Source: Promethearchaeota archaeon | GTDB taxonomy: Archaea; Asgardarchaeota; Lokiarchaeia; Sigyniarchaeales; SOKP01 | Length of the DNA stretch: 64,000 bases | Direction: 5' to 3' | NCBI GenBank assembly: GCA_016840085.1 | Contig: JAEOTA010000022.1 | Span: 1-64,000 of the forward strand | Shown here: one piece after another, positions 37,547 to 45,489 of the stretch | Layout: each line of letters opens with the position of its first letter | Position numbering within the stretch: the stretch's first letter is position 1 | The notes under the pieces: model-generated | Database searches by the model: none | Told to the model about the DNA's origin: nothing | What the model saw: only the letters and a program-made list of their open reading frames with translations | Program-made: the position numbers and the translations under genes

Positions 37547-39613
37547 ATGAACGTAGTAAAAGTTTTGGGTAAAGAATATCAAATCACTGATGCCTCCCTT
37601 GACTTAAGTGGAATATCTTTAGAAAGTATCTCTGATATAAAAGGATTAGATAATTTTTCTAATCTTAAACTCCTTTTTCTTGATGAGAATGAGATTTCCG
37701 AGATAGCGGGGTTAGAATCTCTTGAAAGTCTCGAAATATTATCATTAGCAGATAATAGAATATCTGAAATTAAAGGACTTAATACTTTAACCAATTTAAA
37801 ATTCTTAGATCTTCGTTTAAATGATCTTTATGAAATAAAGGGATTAGAATTTTTAATAAATTTAGAAGAATTAATTCTTGACGATACTGGCATTTCAGAA
37901 ATAAAAGGACTTGATAACTTAAAAGATTTAAAGATTTTATCGCTAGACTACAATTCTATAAAAGAAGTTAAAAATTTAGATGGATTGTATGACTTAGAAG
38001 AATTATATTTAAATCTTAATGAAATAAGTAAAATAAAGAATCTGGACAACCTAAAAAATCTAAAAACTTTAGGTCTTGAATCAAATAAGATCTCAGAAAT
38101 CATAGGACTTGAACATTTAAAAAGATTAGAATTTTTAAATCTTTCTGATAATCCATTAGAGGGTATAGATGAGTTTTATGTAAGGAGTGAAGTTAATGCA
38201 CAAACTATAGTTGAATATTGTCTGAGAAAAACTCGTGGTGAGCCAGAAAATATTGAATTTTATGATCTAAATAAAATATATGATCAAAATCTAAATGAGT
38301 TTAAACTCTATTTAGAAAAATTAAATTCTGATGATTTTATTAACATAGGAACTCATCGAGAATTTAAAAAGCATAGAATTATACAAAATAGGATATTTTT
38401 TGAATATCCCGTTGAAAGAGTCTTTTTATCAGATGTAGATACTTCATTTAGTAGGCTAAAGATTCATATTATACAACTGCATTCTTTAAAAGGCATTGAA
38501 TATAATGAAAGTGATAAATTGGAATTTTTTAAATATATAATAAGACATTTCTGGGATAATAAAGAAATTGAAGAAAAGAATGTTTTAGTATATAAAGATT
38601 TTAACTATCGAATCTCAAGCAAAATTGATGAAATTCTAGATTTATCGATAATTAAAAATCAATTTCCTCCGAATCTAGTTATATTTCCAGAAAATTCTAT
38701 ACCTTATTCCAAAGTTGAGGATTTAAAAATAATTTCTAAAAATTACAGAGTTATTATGATTGGTGGACTAGAACATCGCATAGATAATATTGGTGAAAAT
38801 TTTACAAATACAGCTTTTATTATTGATAAGGGAAATATCGGTTATCAAATAAAGCAAACACCTGTAAAGATTATTGATTCGAAAAACAATAACATTTTGC
38901 AAGAAAGAATAATTTGTCAAAAAATTCCTAAGATTAAAATTTTCCAAACCTCTATCGGGAGCGTTGCTGTAATTATTTGTAAAGATTTTTTAAGATTAAG
39001 TGATATTATCTCCAATTGGGCGAAAAAGAATGAGGTTGATATTATTGTAATCCCTTCCCTAACAAGTAAAGTTCTTCCTTTCCACTCTAAACTATTCAAT
39101 ATTTTGAATTACTCAACTCACAAAGATTTAATTATCATATTTAGTAATATAGGGGAATATGGGGGTTCTGAATTATTTTCTATTGATACAAATCCTCAAA
39201 TTGAAGCTAAATTTAGAAAAAATGTTTATGATAATATAGGTGAAACCATTATAGTCAGAGAGATTGATTTAAAAACAATTAAATTAATAATGTCTGACAT
39301 AAAATTTAAATTTTTAAAAGATTGGGATAAACTAGAAAAGATCCTTATTCTCAAAATAATGGCAAATATGAATCAAGAAATAACTCCAACTCCTCAAAAT
39401 CATACTTCTATTATGAAATTCCTTCAAAAAAAAAAATTAATATCAGCACAAAATTTATTTGATTTTTATGAATTAAGGAAAATTAGGAATTCCATAGTTA
39501 GTGATAAAATAATTGCCCGAAGAACATTAGAAAATTTCAATAATAGATTAAGTGATTTAATAAGATCTCTTGAGAAAATAACGATAAAAAAAATAATTGA
39601 ACTAAAAATTTAA
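37547..39613 (+). CDS. LRR - nitrilase-superfamily protein with degenerate HEPN-like tail
   Basis: A 688-residue protein. Residues about 15-205 are eight or nine leucine-rich repeats of the SDS22/internalin type (repeating LDNLKDLKILSLDYNSIKEV pattern). Residues about 330-600 form a carbon-nitrogen hydrolase: catalytic Glu in VIFPENS, Lys in IKQTPVK, Cys in VAVIICKDFLRLSD. All three residues of the nitrilase triad are present. The end (FYELRKIRNSIVSDKII) looks like a HEPN RNxxVH motif in which His is replaced by Asp. LRRs bind proteins, so a sensor coupled to an amide/nitrile-hydrolysing effector that acts on a small molecule is plausible. The stop codon is followed three bases later by an IS630 element. 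Confidence 0.8.
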   Translation: MNVVKVLGKEYQITDASLDLSGISLESISDIKGLDNFSNLKLLFLDENEISEIAGLESLESLEILSLADNRISEIKGLNTLTNLKFLDLRLNDLYEIKGLEFLINLEELILDDTGISEIKGLDNLKDLKILSLDYNSIKEVKNLDGLYDLEELYLNLNEISKIKNLDNLKNLKTLGLESNKISEIIGLEHLKRLEFLNLSDNPLEGIDEFYVRSEVNAQTIVEYCLRKTRGEPENIEFYDLNKIYDQNLNEFKLYLEKLNSDDFINIGTHREFKKHRIIQNRIFFEYPVERVFLSDVDTSFSRLKIHIIQLHSLKGIEYNESDKLEFFKYIIRHFWDNKEIEEKNVLVYKDFNYRISSKIDEILDLSIIKNQFPPNLVIFPENSIPYSKVEDLKIISKNYRVIMIGGLEHRIDNIGENFTNTAFIIDKGNIGYQIKQTPVKIIDSKNNNILQERIICQKIPKIKIFQTSIGSVAVIICKDFLRLSDIISNWAKKNEVDIIVIPSLTSKVLPFHSKLFNILNYSTHKDLIIIFSNIGEYGGSELFSIDTNPQIEAKFRKNVYDNIGETIIVREIDLKTIKLIMSDIKFKFLKDWDKLEKILILKIMANMNQEITPTPQNHTSIMKFLQKKKLISAQNLFDFYELRKIRNSIVSDKIIARRTLENFNNRLSDLIRSLEKITIKKIIELKI

Positions 39614-39618
39614 ATTAT

Positions 39619-40173
39619 TTATAACGACGGAATTAATTTCGCAAAACTGCAGCGAGTTTTAATTTCTATTGATGATAATTTAAAACTTCTTATAAATTTT
39701 ATGAGTGCACGCTGAAATTTCTTGAAAGTGTCAAAAAAAGTGTTATGCGTGACCTGTTTGCGGAAGAACTTCCAAAACCACTCCATTGGATTTAAATCGG
39801 GGGAGTATGGCGGTAGAAAGAGAAGCTCAAATTTTTCCTTGTTAGCTTCTAAAAATGGTTCTAACTCCTTAGAATGGTGCGCACGGGCATTGTCCAATAT
39901 CAGGAGGATTTTCCCCGAGTTCATATACCTGGCAAGGAGCCCCTCTAAAAAATGTTGGAAATGGGATGCCTTTAACGTGTTAGATAATGCCACATGAACT
40001 TTTCCAGCTAGGGGTTCAACTGCACCAATGAGATGTTGTCGTTGCCGACCGCCGTAGGTTAAGATTTCGGGCTGTTGCCCTTTTAACGACCACATGCGAG
40101 TGATGGACGGCGAAAACTGGATACTCGCCTCGTCTTGGAAAAGAACTACGCCATCTTCTCCGAGAGAGTCCAA
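39619..40173 (-). CDS. IS630 transposase, DDE catalytic half (orfB)
   Basis: A 184-residue frame with the IS630 DDE core: FQDEASI (first Asp), LLILDNARAHHSKELEPFLE (second Asp), and LPPYSPDLNPMEWFWK (final acidic residue). It cuts and rejoins the element ends. It has no start of its own except a TTG at 40171-40173, and is read by a -1 shift from orfA. Confidence 0.9.
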   Translation of the reverse strand: MDSLGEDGVVLFQDEASIQFSPSITRMWSLKGQQPEILTYGGRQRQHLIGAVEPLAGKVHVALSNTLKASHFQHFLEGLLARYMNSGKILLILDNARAHHSKELEPFLEANKEKFELLFLPPYSPDLNPMEWFWKFFRKQVTHNTFFDTFKKFQRALIKFIRSFKLSSIEIKTRCSFAKLIPSL

Positions 40174-40679
40174 ACTTTTTTAAAATCATTTAGGAATTCT
40201 TTTTGTTTCTCAATATCAGCCTTCGGAAACTTGTATCTCGGACGTTGGAGCGTAAACCCTAGCTTGTGAAGGAGTCTCTGCGCTTGGCGCACGCTTAATT
40301 CCACGCCAAATTTCTGTTTAATGTGATACGACACGCTCTTTCCTTCCCAATTGCTAAACTCATACCCTAATTCACGAGGATGGGTTAACACATCCGCTTT
40401 TAACGTTTCTTTTTCTTCTTCAGAAAGGCTTGAGGGGCGCCCTGGAGGTGTATTTGGAACGATGTTTTCTAATCCACCCTCATTGAACATCTTTACCAAA
40501 GTTTGTATCGTTCTACGAGATTTTTTTATTAGTTCTGCAACTATCGTGCAGTTCATGAACTCATGCATCAAAAAAAGAGCATGATATCGTTCTTTCAGCT
40601 TAGAATTTTTCTCTTTCTTGTAGAGCTCGACCAACTCATCGTGGTTTGGCGAGCTCCTTGTTATTTGAAGTTTTTCCAT
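40146..40679 (-). CDS. IS630 transposase, DNA-binding half (orfA)
   Basis: A 177-residue frame with two helix-turn-helix regions (HEFMNCTIVAELIKKSRRTI and the winged-helix-like WEGKSVSYHIKQKFG), the usual N-terminal part of IS630 transposases that binds the ends. It overlaps orfB in the -1 frame. Re-entry is possible at the AAAAAA tract in TTTTAAAAAAGTTTGG near 40177-40183; two-frame IS630 elements using frameshifting are known, but decay is possible. Confidence 0.85.
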   Translation of the reverse strand: MEKLQITRSSPNHDELVELYKKEKNSKLKERYHALFLMHEFMNCTIVAELIKKSRRTIQTLVKMFNEGGLENIVPNTPPGRPSSLSEEEKETLKADVLTHPRELGYEFSNWEGKSVSYHIKQKFGVELSVRQAQRLLHKLGFTLQRPRYKFPKADIEKQKEFLNDFKKVWTLSEKMA

Positions 40680-41013
40680 GAATCTAAGAGCAAAAAATAG
40701 TCTTATTTAAGGGTGTGATATTCAGGCGATATCCAGAAAAAGATACTTAAAGCATGAGAAATTATTTATGTCGTTATAAATATAATGGGATGTATTCTCC
40801 AAAAAAAGAAATTCTTGTTAAATTACGTGAAATAACTGCTATTCTTTCAAAATTTTTTTTATTTAATTTTTTTATTTAAATAGAAGGGATAGAATAAATA
40901 TTCAAATTTGAAAAATAAACCACAAATCATGACTCCTATCATCCATCCTTTGGGTTTATCAGGTGCCAAAATTCTTACAATACATTTTAATATACATCTC
41001 TAAATTTTGGGTT

Positions 41014-41403
41014 TTACCTCATAAGTGGGGAGTTCCTGGTAGGAGTCTCCTTATTTTTATATAGATAATTAGAACGGTTTTTTAAAGCTTCAATTACTTC
41101 TTTTTCGAGTGGATCTAATCCCTCGGATAGAATAGCTTCGGCAATATCTAAACCTTTTGGAGTCAGGGAAATATTATGGCGAGATCCTTGATTATTAAGA
41201 TTTGGAACGTACTTCCTGTCAATAAATTGTTTATTAGTTAAAAAAGAAAGGGCTTGAGAAATTCTACTCTTAGACTTATTAAACCTTTTAATAAGATCTT
41301 CTGTGAGTACCTCTTCCTTGCTAAATCTCTGTTGCCGGAGATATAACAGTATTCTCGTGATAAGATGAGGATAAAATTGCTTCCTTTCCTTCTTCGATAA
41401 CAC
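41014..41403 (-). CDS. Winged-helix transcriptional regulator
   Basis: A 129-residue protein with a winged HTH of the MarR/ArsR type: VLTEDLIKRFNKSKSRISQA as the recognition helix region, LSFLTNKQFIDRKY, and a wing ending GSRHNISLTPKGLDIAEAIL. The tail is charged (KNKETPTRN). It is divergent from the 544-residue gene at 41675, with 271 bases between the starts, so it may control that gene and itself. Ligand unknown. Confidence 0.75.
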   Translation of the reverse strand: MLSKKERKQFYPHLITRILLYLRQQRFSKEEVLTEDLIKRFNKSKSRISQALSFLTNKQFIDRKYVPNLNNQGSRHNISLTPKGLDIAEAILSEGLDPLEKEVIEALKNRSNYLYKNKETPTRNSPLMR

Positions 41404-41635
41404 AAATATTTTCTAGTTTAATATTTATAAACTACACCATCGTTCGAAATTTGGAGAATGAGCAGATCCATAGGTTTTTGAATTTCAAAATGGAATACAA
41501 AAAGTGAAGTTTAATCAAAAATAAACTAGTTTAATGTTATATAAACTTCATAGAGCGAATATATAGAAGAATAAGTATATATAGTAGATTTTAATATTTA
41601 AATCATGAGATTACGCGTTAATGTAGTCTTATTCA

Positions 41636-41661
41636 TCAGTCTGCGCGAATATAGCGACTGA
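41636..41661. promoter_or_regulatory. Inverted repeat upstream of the 544-residue gene
   Basis: TCAGTC and GACTGA separated by 14 bases, ending 13 bases before the ATG at 41675. It is unusually GC-containing for this AT-rich region. It could be an operator for the divergent winged-helix regulator or a 5' mRNA hairpin. Confidence 0.4.
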
Positions 41662-41674
41662 AAACACCCAAAGG

Positions 41675-43309
41675 ATGGAAAAGAAAATGAAAAAAGAGAA
41701 ATTTAAATCGAAAGAAGAAGAACATTTGTGGGAAATCAGACAAGCATACATAGAACTCGTGGACTATTTAAAAATTATCATGTTTCAACAAGGCATTTTA
41801 GAAAGACCTTCATACATGGAACTTTCAACAAAACTGGGCTTTAATTATAATTGGATTAAAGACAAAAAGGATACTCTAAAAGCACATTTTCCATTGAAAA
41901 AAACATTTGACGACTTCTTTATTAGATTAATAGCGAAAAATATAGATTTATTAAATGGTTCTTGGAATGCCATTGAAAACAAATTTCAAAATCTCTATAA
42001 CATCGCTTTTTCTACAGAAGCAAACTTGCCTTCTTCCCCATCTGTATTCAAGAAATCAATTAAAAGGCAATTCTTTGATGACATAAAGGAAATAATTAGA
42101 TATAATTTTCCAAATGCCAGAATTTTTGACACTGATTTATCTAGGATTTTCTTCAGTAGAGCTAGAGCATTAAAAGATACTCATATTAAGGGAAGTACGA
42201 AATTCAGACGCTTTGATGAATCCACGCTTTTTGCTATGATATACAGAATTCGAATAATAACTAATCAAGATTTTGTAAGAAGAATAAGAGATATTAAAAC
42301 CGTAGATCAAATGACACTTAATAGCATCAAACGCGATATTGAAAGATATATTGAGGACTTCATATTTAGCAATCCCTTTAATAGTAAATACGTAAATGAC
42401 AAGCATGATATAGGAACCAAATATTTCAAGCCTGAATATGATTTAACTTTAAACTTGTGGTTTGTTCTATCTAAAACGAAGAAAACACCAATACTTTTAA
42501 AACACGCTCAAAAGATGTTAAAATTTGATACATTTGGGAAATTTAGGAGAGGATGGGAATATTCATGGGATGGTATTATGAATATGTTGAAAGAATTGGT
42601 TAAGTTATTGCCTAGTGAAGAATATTCAAAAGCTTTTGAGAAAGCTTGGAAATATGTTGAAATACGTAATTTATACCCAGCCTTACCTAGAGTGTATCAT
42701 TCAAGTTGGTATACTAAGAATACTATAAAATATCATGTATTAATGCTAATCATCCGTGATTTAGGACTAGATATTTTAAATCTTGACCGGATTAAACCAG
42801 AAGCTTTTAACAAGACTCAATTTATGGATTCTTACACATTTGAGAGACATCATATCTATATAAATGATAAATACTCAATCGATGTAAATAGACTAGTACT
42901 AGTTATGCATATGTATCACAACGACCTTGAAGGTAAAACTGATTTAGTATTAGAATTAGTCAAAAGAAGAATTGATTTAACTTTAGAATGTCCTCAATAC
43001 TATAAAACTAATCTCAAAGAATGGAAAACTAAGTGGCAAGAATATCTTGAAAGACGAAATTATTTAATAGAAAATGGCATAGAGAATTTCATCGTGAATT
43101 ATTTTACTGATGAACAAGGAAACAATTATGTACTTAATAGATTTTTTAATAATGTTCCCAAAGGTCATATTGAACAAGAAATACGAAGCATGATGCAAGA
43201 TTGGATTAACAAAGGAAGACCAGCACCAATTTTAAACACCCACATCTTAAATAGACTCTTTTTGGGAACGTCCCAACTTTTAAATAGTGGTTATTCACCC
43301 AATATTTAA
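41675..43309 (+). CDS. 544-residue protein of unknown function, possibly HNH-like
   Basis: A soluble, very basic and aromatic protein with helix-turn-helix-like start (PSYMELSTKLGFNYNWIKDKK) that could bind nucleic acid. Near residues 386-415 it has FERHHIYINDKYSIDVNRLV, then a downstream MYHNDLEG, a spacing reminiscent of the HH-N-H signature of HNH nucleases; the match is by eye and weak. AAAGG precedes the ATG by a few bases. It ends at a run of 17 T residues, a good archaeal terminator. The zinc-ribbon gene follows after 98 bases. I do not recognise the family. The region is bounded by an IS element and the ribosomal operon, so it is probably accessory. Confidence 0.75.
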   Translation: MEKKMKKEKFKSKEEEHLWEIRQAYIELVDYLKIIMFQQGILERPSYMELSTKLGFNYNWIKDKKDTLKAHFPLKKTFDDFFIRLIAKNIDLLNGSWNAIENKFQNLYNIAFSTEANLPSSPSVFKKSIKRQFFDDIKEIIRYNFPNARIFDTDLSRIFFSRARALKDTHIKGSTKFRRFDESTLFAMIYRIRIITNQDFVRRIRDIKTVDQMTLNSIKRDIERYIEDFIFSNPFNSKYVNDKHDIGTKYFKPEYDLTLNLWFVLSKTKKTPILLKHAQKMLKFDTFGKFRRGWEYSWDGIMNMLKELVKLLPSEEYSKAFEKAWKYVEIRNLYPALPRVYHSSWYTKNTIKYHVLMLIIRDLGLDILNLDRIKPEAFNKTQFMDSYTFERHHIYINDKYSIDVNRLVLVMHMYHNDLEGKTDLVLELVKRRIDLTLECPQYYKTNLKEWKTKWQEYLERRNYLIENGIENFIVNYFTDEQGNNYVLNRFFNNVPKGHIEQEIRSMMQDWINKGRPAPILNTHILNRLFLGTSQLLNSGYSPNI

Positions 43310-43310
43310 A

Positions 43311-43327
43311 TTTTTTTTTTTTTTTTT
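43311..43327 (+). terminator. Oligo-T terminator of the 544-residue gene
   Basis: Seventeen consecutive T on the coding strand right after the stop codon at 43307-43309, the usual archaeal termination signal. Confidence 0.8.
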
Positions 43328-43433
43328 CCATACCTTTTCTTTACTTATGAAAGATGAGTGAAGACCCATTATTTAAATAGTTTTTTTCCTATAAGTCTAC
43401 TATAATTATGAAAGATGAGCGAAGAGTCATTAT
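43321..43433 (+). repeat. Tandem ~60-bp duplication around the start of the zinc-ribbon gene
   Basis: Bases 43321-43372 and 43381-43433 match: both start TTTTTTTCC and end with TTATGAAAGATGAG-GAAGA. The first copy opens as ATGAAAGATGAGTGA and stops at once, since the third base differs (TGA against CGA). The second copy leads into the real gene. A local tandem duplication of promoter plus start codon. Confidence 0.8.
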
Positions 43434-43857
43434 ACGCAATGAACAACTTAAAAAGCTAAGAAATAACCTTAGAGAAATTATAATAAGAGCTGTTTATGAT
43501 GAGATTGAGATATTACGAAATTTTGATAGTTTATACGAAGGATGGCTGGAATTAACACAAGAAGAACAAAAAGAAGTTGCTTATTTACAAGGAACAAAAC
43601 ATAGTCTTTCTAGAGCATTAAATAATTCTATTTGTGTGTGCCCTCTTTGCACTCAAAGCGATAAGGATATGGTATATATCGCTGATCATGAAATTTGGTA
43701 TTGTATCGAATGCCAAGAAAAAGGGCTTATCTGGTACCCCTCACATGGAAGTGAAGAAGACAGAAGACAACATGATTACATAAATTGGTATTATGAACAG
43801 AAAGATAAGTTTACTAAAAAGTATCTCAATAAAGATAAAAAGGCTTCCGGTAAATAG
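43408..43857 (+). CDS. 149-residue zinc-ribbon protein
   Basis: A helical N-terminal half (KLRNNLREIIIRAVYDEIEI) followed by a zinc ribbon with CPLC and CIEC pairs (about residues 78-108), and a charged C-terminal tail (SEEDRRQHDYINWYYEQ). No ribosome site, so probably leaderless, with a TATA-like TTTAAATAG about 35 bases upstream. A truncated copy of the tail is at 2022, showing that the family has moved or duplicated within this island. Convergent with rps11. Function unknown; a nucleic-acid-binding partner of the upstream 544-residue protein is a guess. Confidence 0.75.
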   Translation: MKDERRVIIRNEQLKKLRNNLREIIIRAVYDEIEILRNFDSLYEGWLELTQEEQKEVAYLQGTKHSLSRALNNSICVCPLCTQSDKDMVYIADHEIWYCIECQEKGLIWYPSHGSEEDRRQHDYINWYYEQKDKFTKKYLNKDKKASGK

Positions 43858-43889
43858 CTCTTTCAGATCAGCGGATTGGATGGTCTTCT

Positions 43890-44285
43890 TTATACTCTCC
43901 TTCCACGATGCCCACCCTTCCTTCTACAGTGGTCGTGGGATTTAGGGGTTACTTCTTCAATCCTTCCGACTTGGAGGCCAGATCGTGCGAGGGCACGGAT
44001 ACAAGCTTGGGCACCTGGTCCGGGGGTTTGAGATTTATTTCCACCTGGGGCTCTTACTTTTATATGGATACCAGTTATTCCTTTATCCTTAAGTTCGGTG
44101 CTGACACGGAATCCGCACTGCATAGCGGCGTAGGGATTTGATTCATCGCGATCTGCCTTCACAACCATTCCACCAGAGCATTTTGCGAAAGTTTCTGCGC
44201 CTGAAAGGTCGGTAGCTGTCACGATGGTATTGTTATAGCTTGAAAAAATGTGAACAATTGCCCATTTATTTTCTCTCTTTGCCAT
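43890..44285 (-). CDS. rps11: Small-subunit ribosomal protein uS11
   Basis: A 131-residue protein, typical archaeal length, with [15 protein letters not shown] at the N-terminus and [19 protein letters not shown], then the basic [11 protein letters not shown] end that contacts 16S rRNA helices of the platform. It is the third gene of an rps13-rps4-rps11 cluster, 18 bases after rps4. In many archaea the operon continues with rpoD, rpl18e, rpl13 and rps9; here a convergent accessory gene ends 32 bases away, so the operon is cut after rps11. Starts at ATG 44285. Confidence 0.98.
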   Translation of the reverse strand: MAKRENKWAIVHIFSSYNNTIVTATDLSGAETFAKCSGGMVVKADRDESNPYAAMQCGFRVSTELKDKGITGIHIKVRAPGGNKSQTPGPGAQACIRALARSGLQVGRIEEVTPKSHDHCRRKGGHRGRRV

Positions 44286-44303
44286 TTTTTTATCAACCTA
44301 TAA

Positions 44304-44801
44304 TTATTCTTTTACTTGAGCAAAAGGGCTATTGGCCGCAAATCGAATTAGATCTTCCTCCGCTTGTTTTACAATATATGAGGGAGAGTTAACAATTTTA
44401 TCACCAATAGCAATATGTTTATGCACAATTTTCTGACGCGCTTCGTGAATTGTCTGCGCAAGACCTTTTTCATAGACAAGAGTCTGTAATCTTCGTTTTA
44501 AAAGATCTTCAACAGTAATGAGGAGTACATCCTCGAATTCTGCTTGTTCTCCAATTATACCTAGTCGATTCAATTTTTTGATTAATGTTTGTTGAACTTC
44601 AAGAGCTTGCTCTTTCGATAAAGTTCTAGATTGTCGCGCTATATGACGCCAATTTCCTAACGTAGTGCGAGTTTTCCAGAATTCTCGTTTATTCCTTAGA
44701 CCATATTTACCCAAGAATTCAAGTTCTTCCATCATTCTATCTTTTTGAAACGGATGTTTAGGCTTCTTAAATTTCTTTTTTAGCCGTCTAGGATCTCCCA
44801 T
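44304..44801 (-). CDS. rps4: Small-subunit ribosomal protein uS4
   Basis: A 165-residue archaeal uS4. The basic N-terminus (GDPRRLKKKFKKPKHPFQKD) is followed by the helical core and an S4 RNA-binding domain (RRLQTLVYEKGLAQTIHEAR, then VHKHIAIGDKIVNSPSYIV). It nucleates assembly of the 16S 5' domain. Second gene of the rps13 operon. Confidence 0.98.
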   Translation of the reverse strand: MGDPRRLKKKFKKPKHPFQKDRMMEELEFLGKYGLRNKREFWKTRTTLGNWRHIARQSRTLSKEQALEVQQTLIKKLNRLGIIGEQAEFEDVLLITVEDLLKRRLQTLVYEKGLAQTIHEARQKIVHKHIAIGDKIVNSPSYIVKQAEEDLIRFAANSPFAQVKE

Positions 44802-44819
44802 TTCTACACCTTTAGTTAT

Positions 44820-45311
44820 TTACTGTTGTTGTTGTCTTTTTCTCCTCCGCATAACTCCAACAACTAATCCATGACGCCCAGTGCTTTTGGTTCGTTGACC
44901 ACGCACTTTTAATCTTAGGTGATGTCTAACACCGCGGTAGCTTTTTATTTTTTTCATCCGATCTATGTCTCTTTTTATAGTAATATCTAATACGTTTCCG
45001 ATAACATGAAGATCTTCACCAGTGCGTAGATCTTTAGATCTATTTACCATCCAATTAGGGACACCATTTTCAACAGGATTTAAAATGACTTCTTCGATTC
45101 TATTTATGTCTTTTTCTGGAATGGCTCCAATCCTTATATTCGGATTTATTCCAGCCACTTTAACTATTACTTGAGCAAATCTTCTACCAACACCTTTAAT
45201 TTGTGTTAATCCATACTCAACTTTCGCGTTTCCATCCACTTGTGATCTCAGTTTACGGAAGAATACTTTTTCCCGAAAATTTTTTGGTCGAACTGCAGAT
45301 AAAGAACTCAT
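44820..45311 (-). CDS. rps13: Small-subunit ribosomal protein uS13
   Basis: A 163-residue uS13 with the helix-hairpin-helix region LTQIKGVGRRFAQVIVK and the C-terminal basic tail (RGVRHHLRLKVRGQRTKSTG, ending RRRKRQQQQ). It sits at the head of the small subunit near the tRNAs and subunit bridge B1. First gene of the operon; an AT-rich promoter region lies between it and the kinase-like gene. N-terminal extension of about 25 residues is usual in archaea. Confidence 0.98.
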   Translation of the reverse strand: MSSLSAVRPKNFREKVFFRKLRSQVDGNAKVEYGLTQIKGVGRRFAQVIVKVAGINPNIRIGAIPEKDINRIEEVILNPVENGVPNWMVNRSKDLRTGEDLHVIGNVLDITIKRDIDRMKKIKSYRGVRHHLRLKVRGQRTKSTGRHGLVVGVMRRRKRQQQQ

Positions 45312-45489
45312 TTGAACTCAATCAATTAATAGTTTATTTTCTTTTTTAATTTAATGGTAGTAAATATAGAATTTAATATTAAATTTTTGGTTTTCTCAAA
45401 GGAGTGGGAACAAGGTAAGGAAATTTCAATACTTGGGATGTTAACATTTAGGTACTCTTATTTTTTTTTCCATTTTTGACGTTTTTCTT

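Larger units (their letters stand above)
39616..40782 (-). mobile_element. IS630-family insertion sequence
   Basis: Ends carry imperfect inverted repeats: TATTTATAACGAC at 39616-39628 and its complement at 40770-40782, with partial similarity continuing inward. IS630/Tc1 elements insert at TA, and a TA is present at both tips, consistent with the target duplication. It contains two overlapping transposase frames on the minus strand. Its GC content is visibly higher than the surroundings, suggesting recent arrival. It lies three bases beyond the LRR-nitrilase stop codon. Confidence 0.85.

Noticed and set aside
41636..41661. Recombination attachment site
   Set aside because: A single inverted repeat without a matching copy or integrase nearby; an operator or mRNA hairpin is simpler.
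43908..44141. Plus-strand ORF antisense to rps11
   Set aside because: Mirror of a highly conserved ribosomal gene; coding is on the minus strand.
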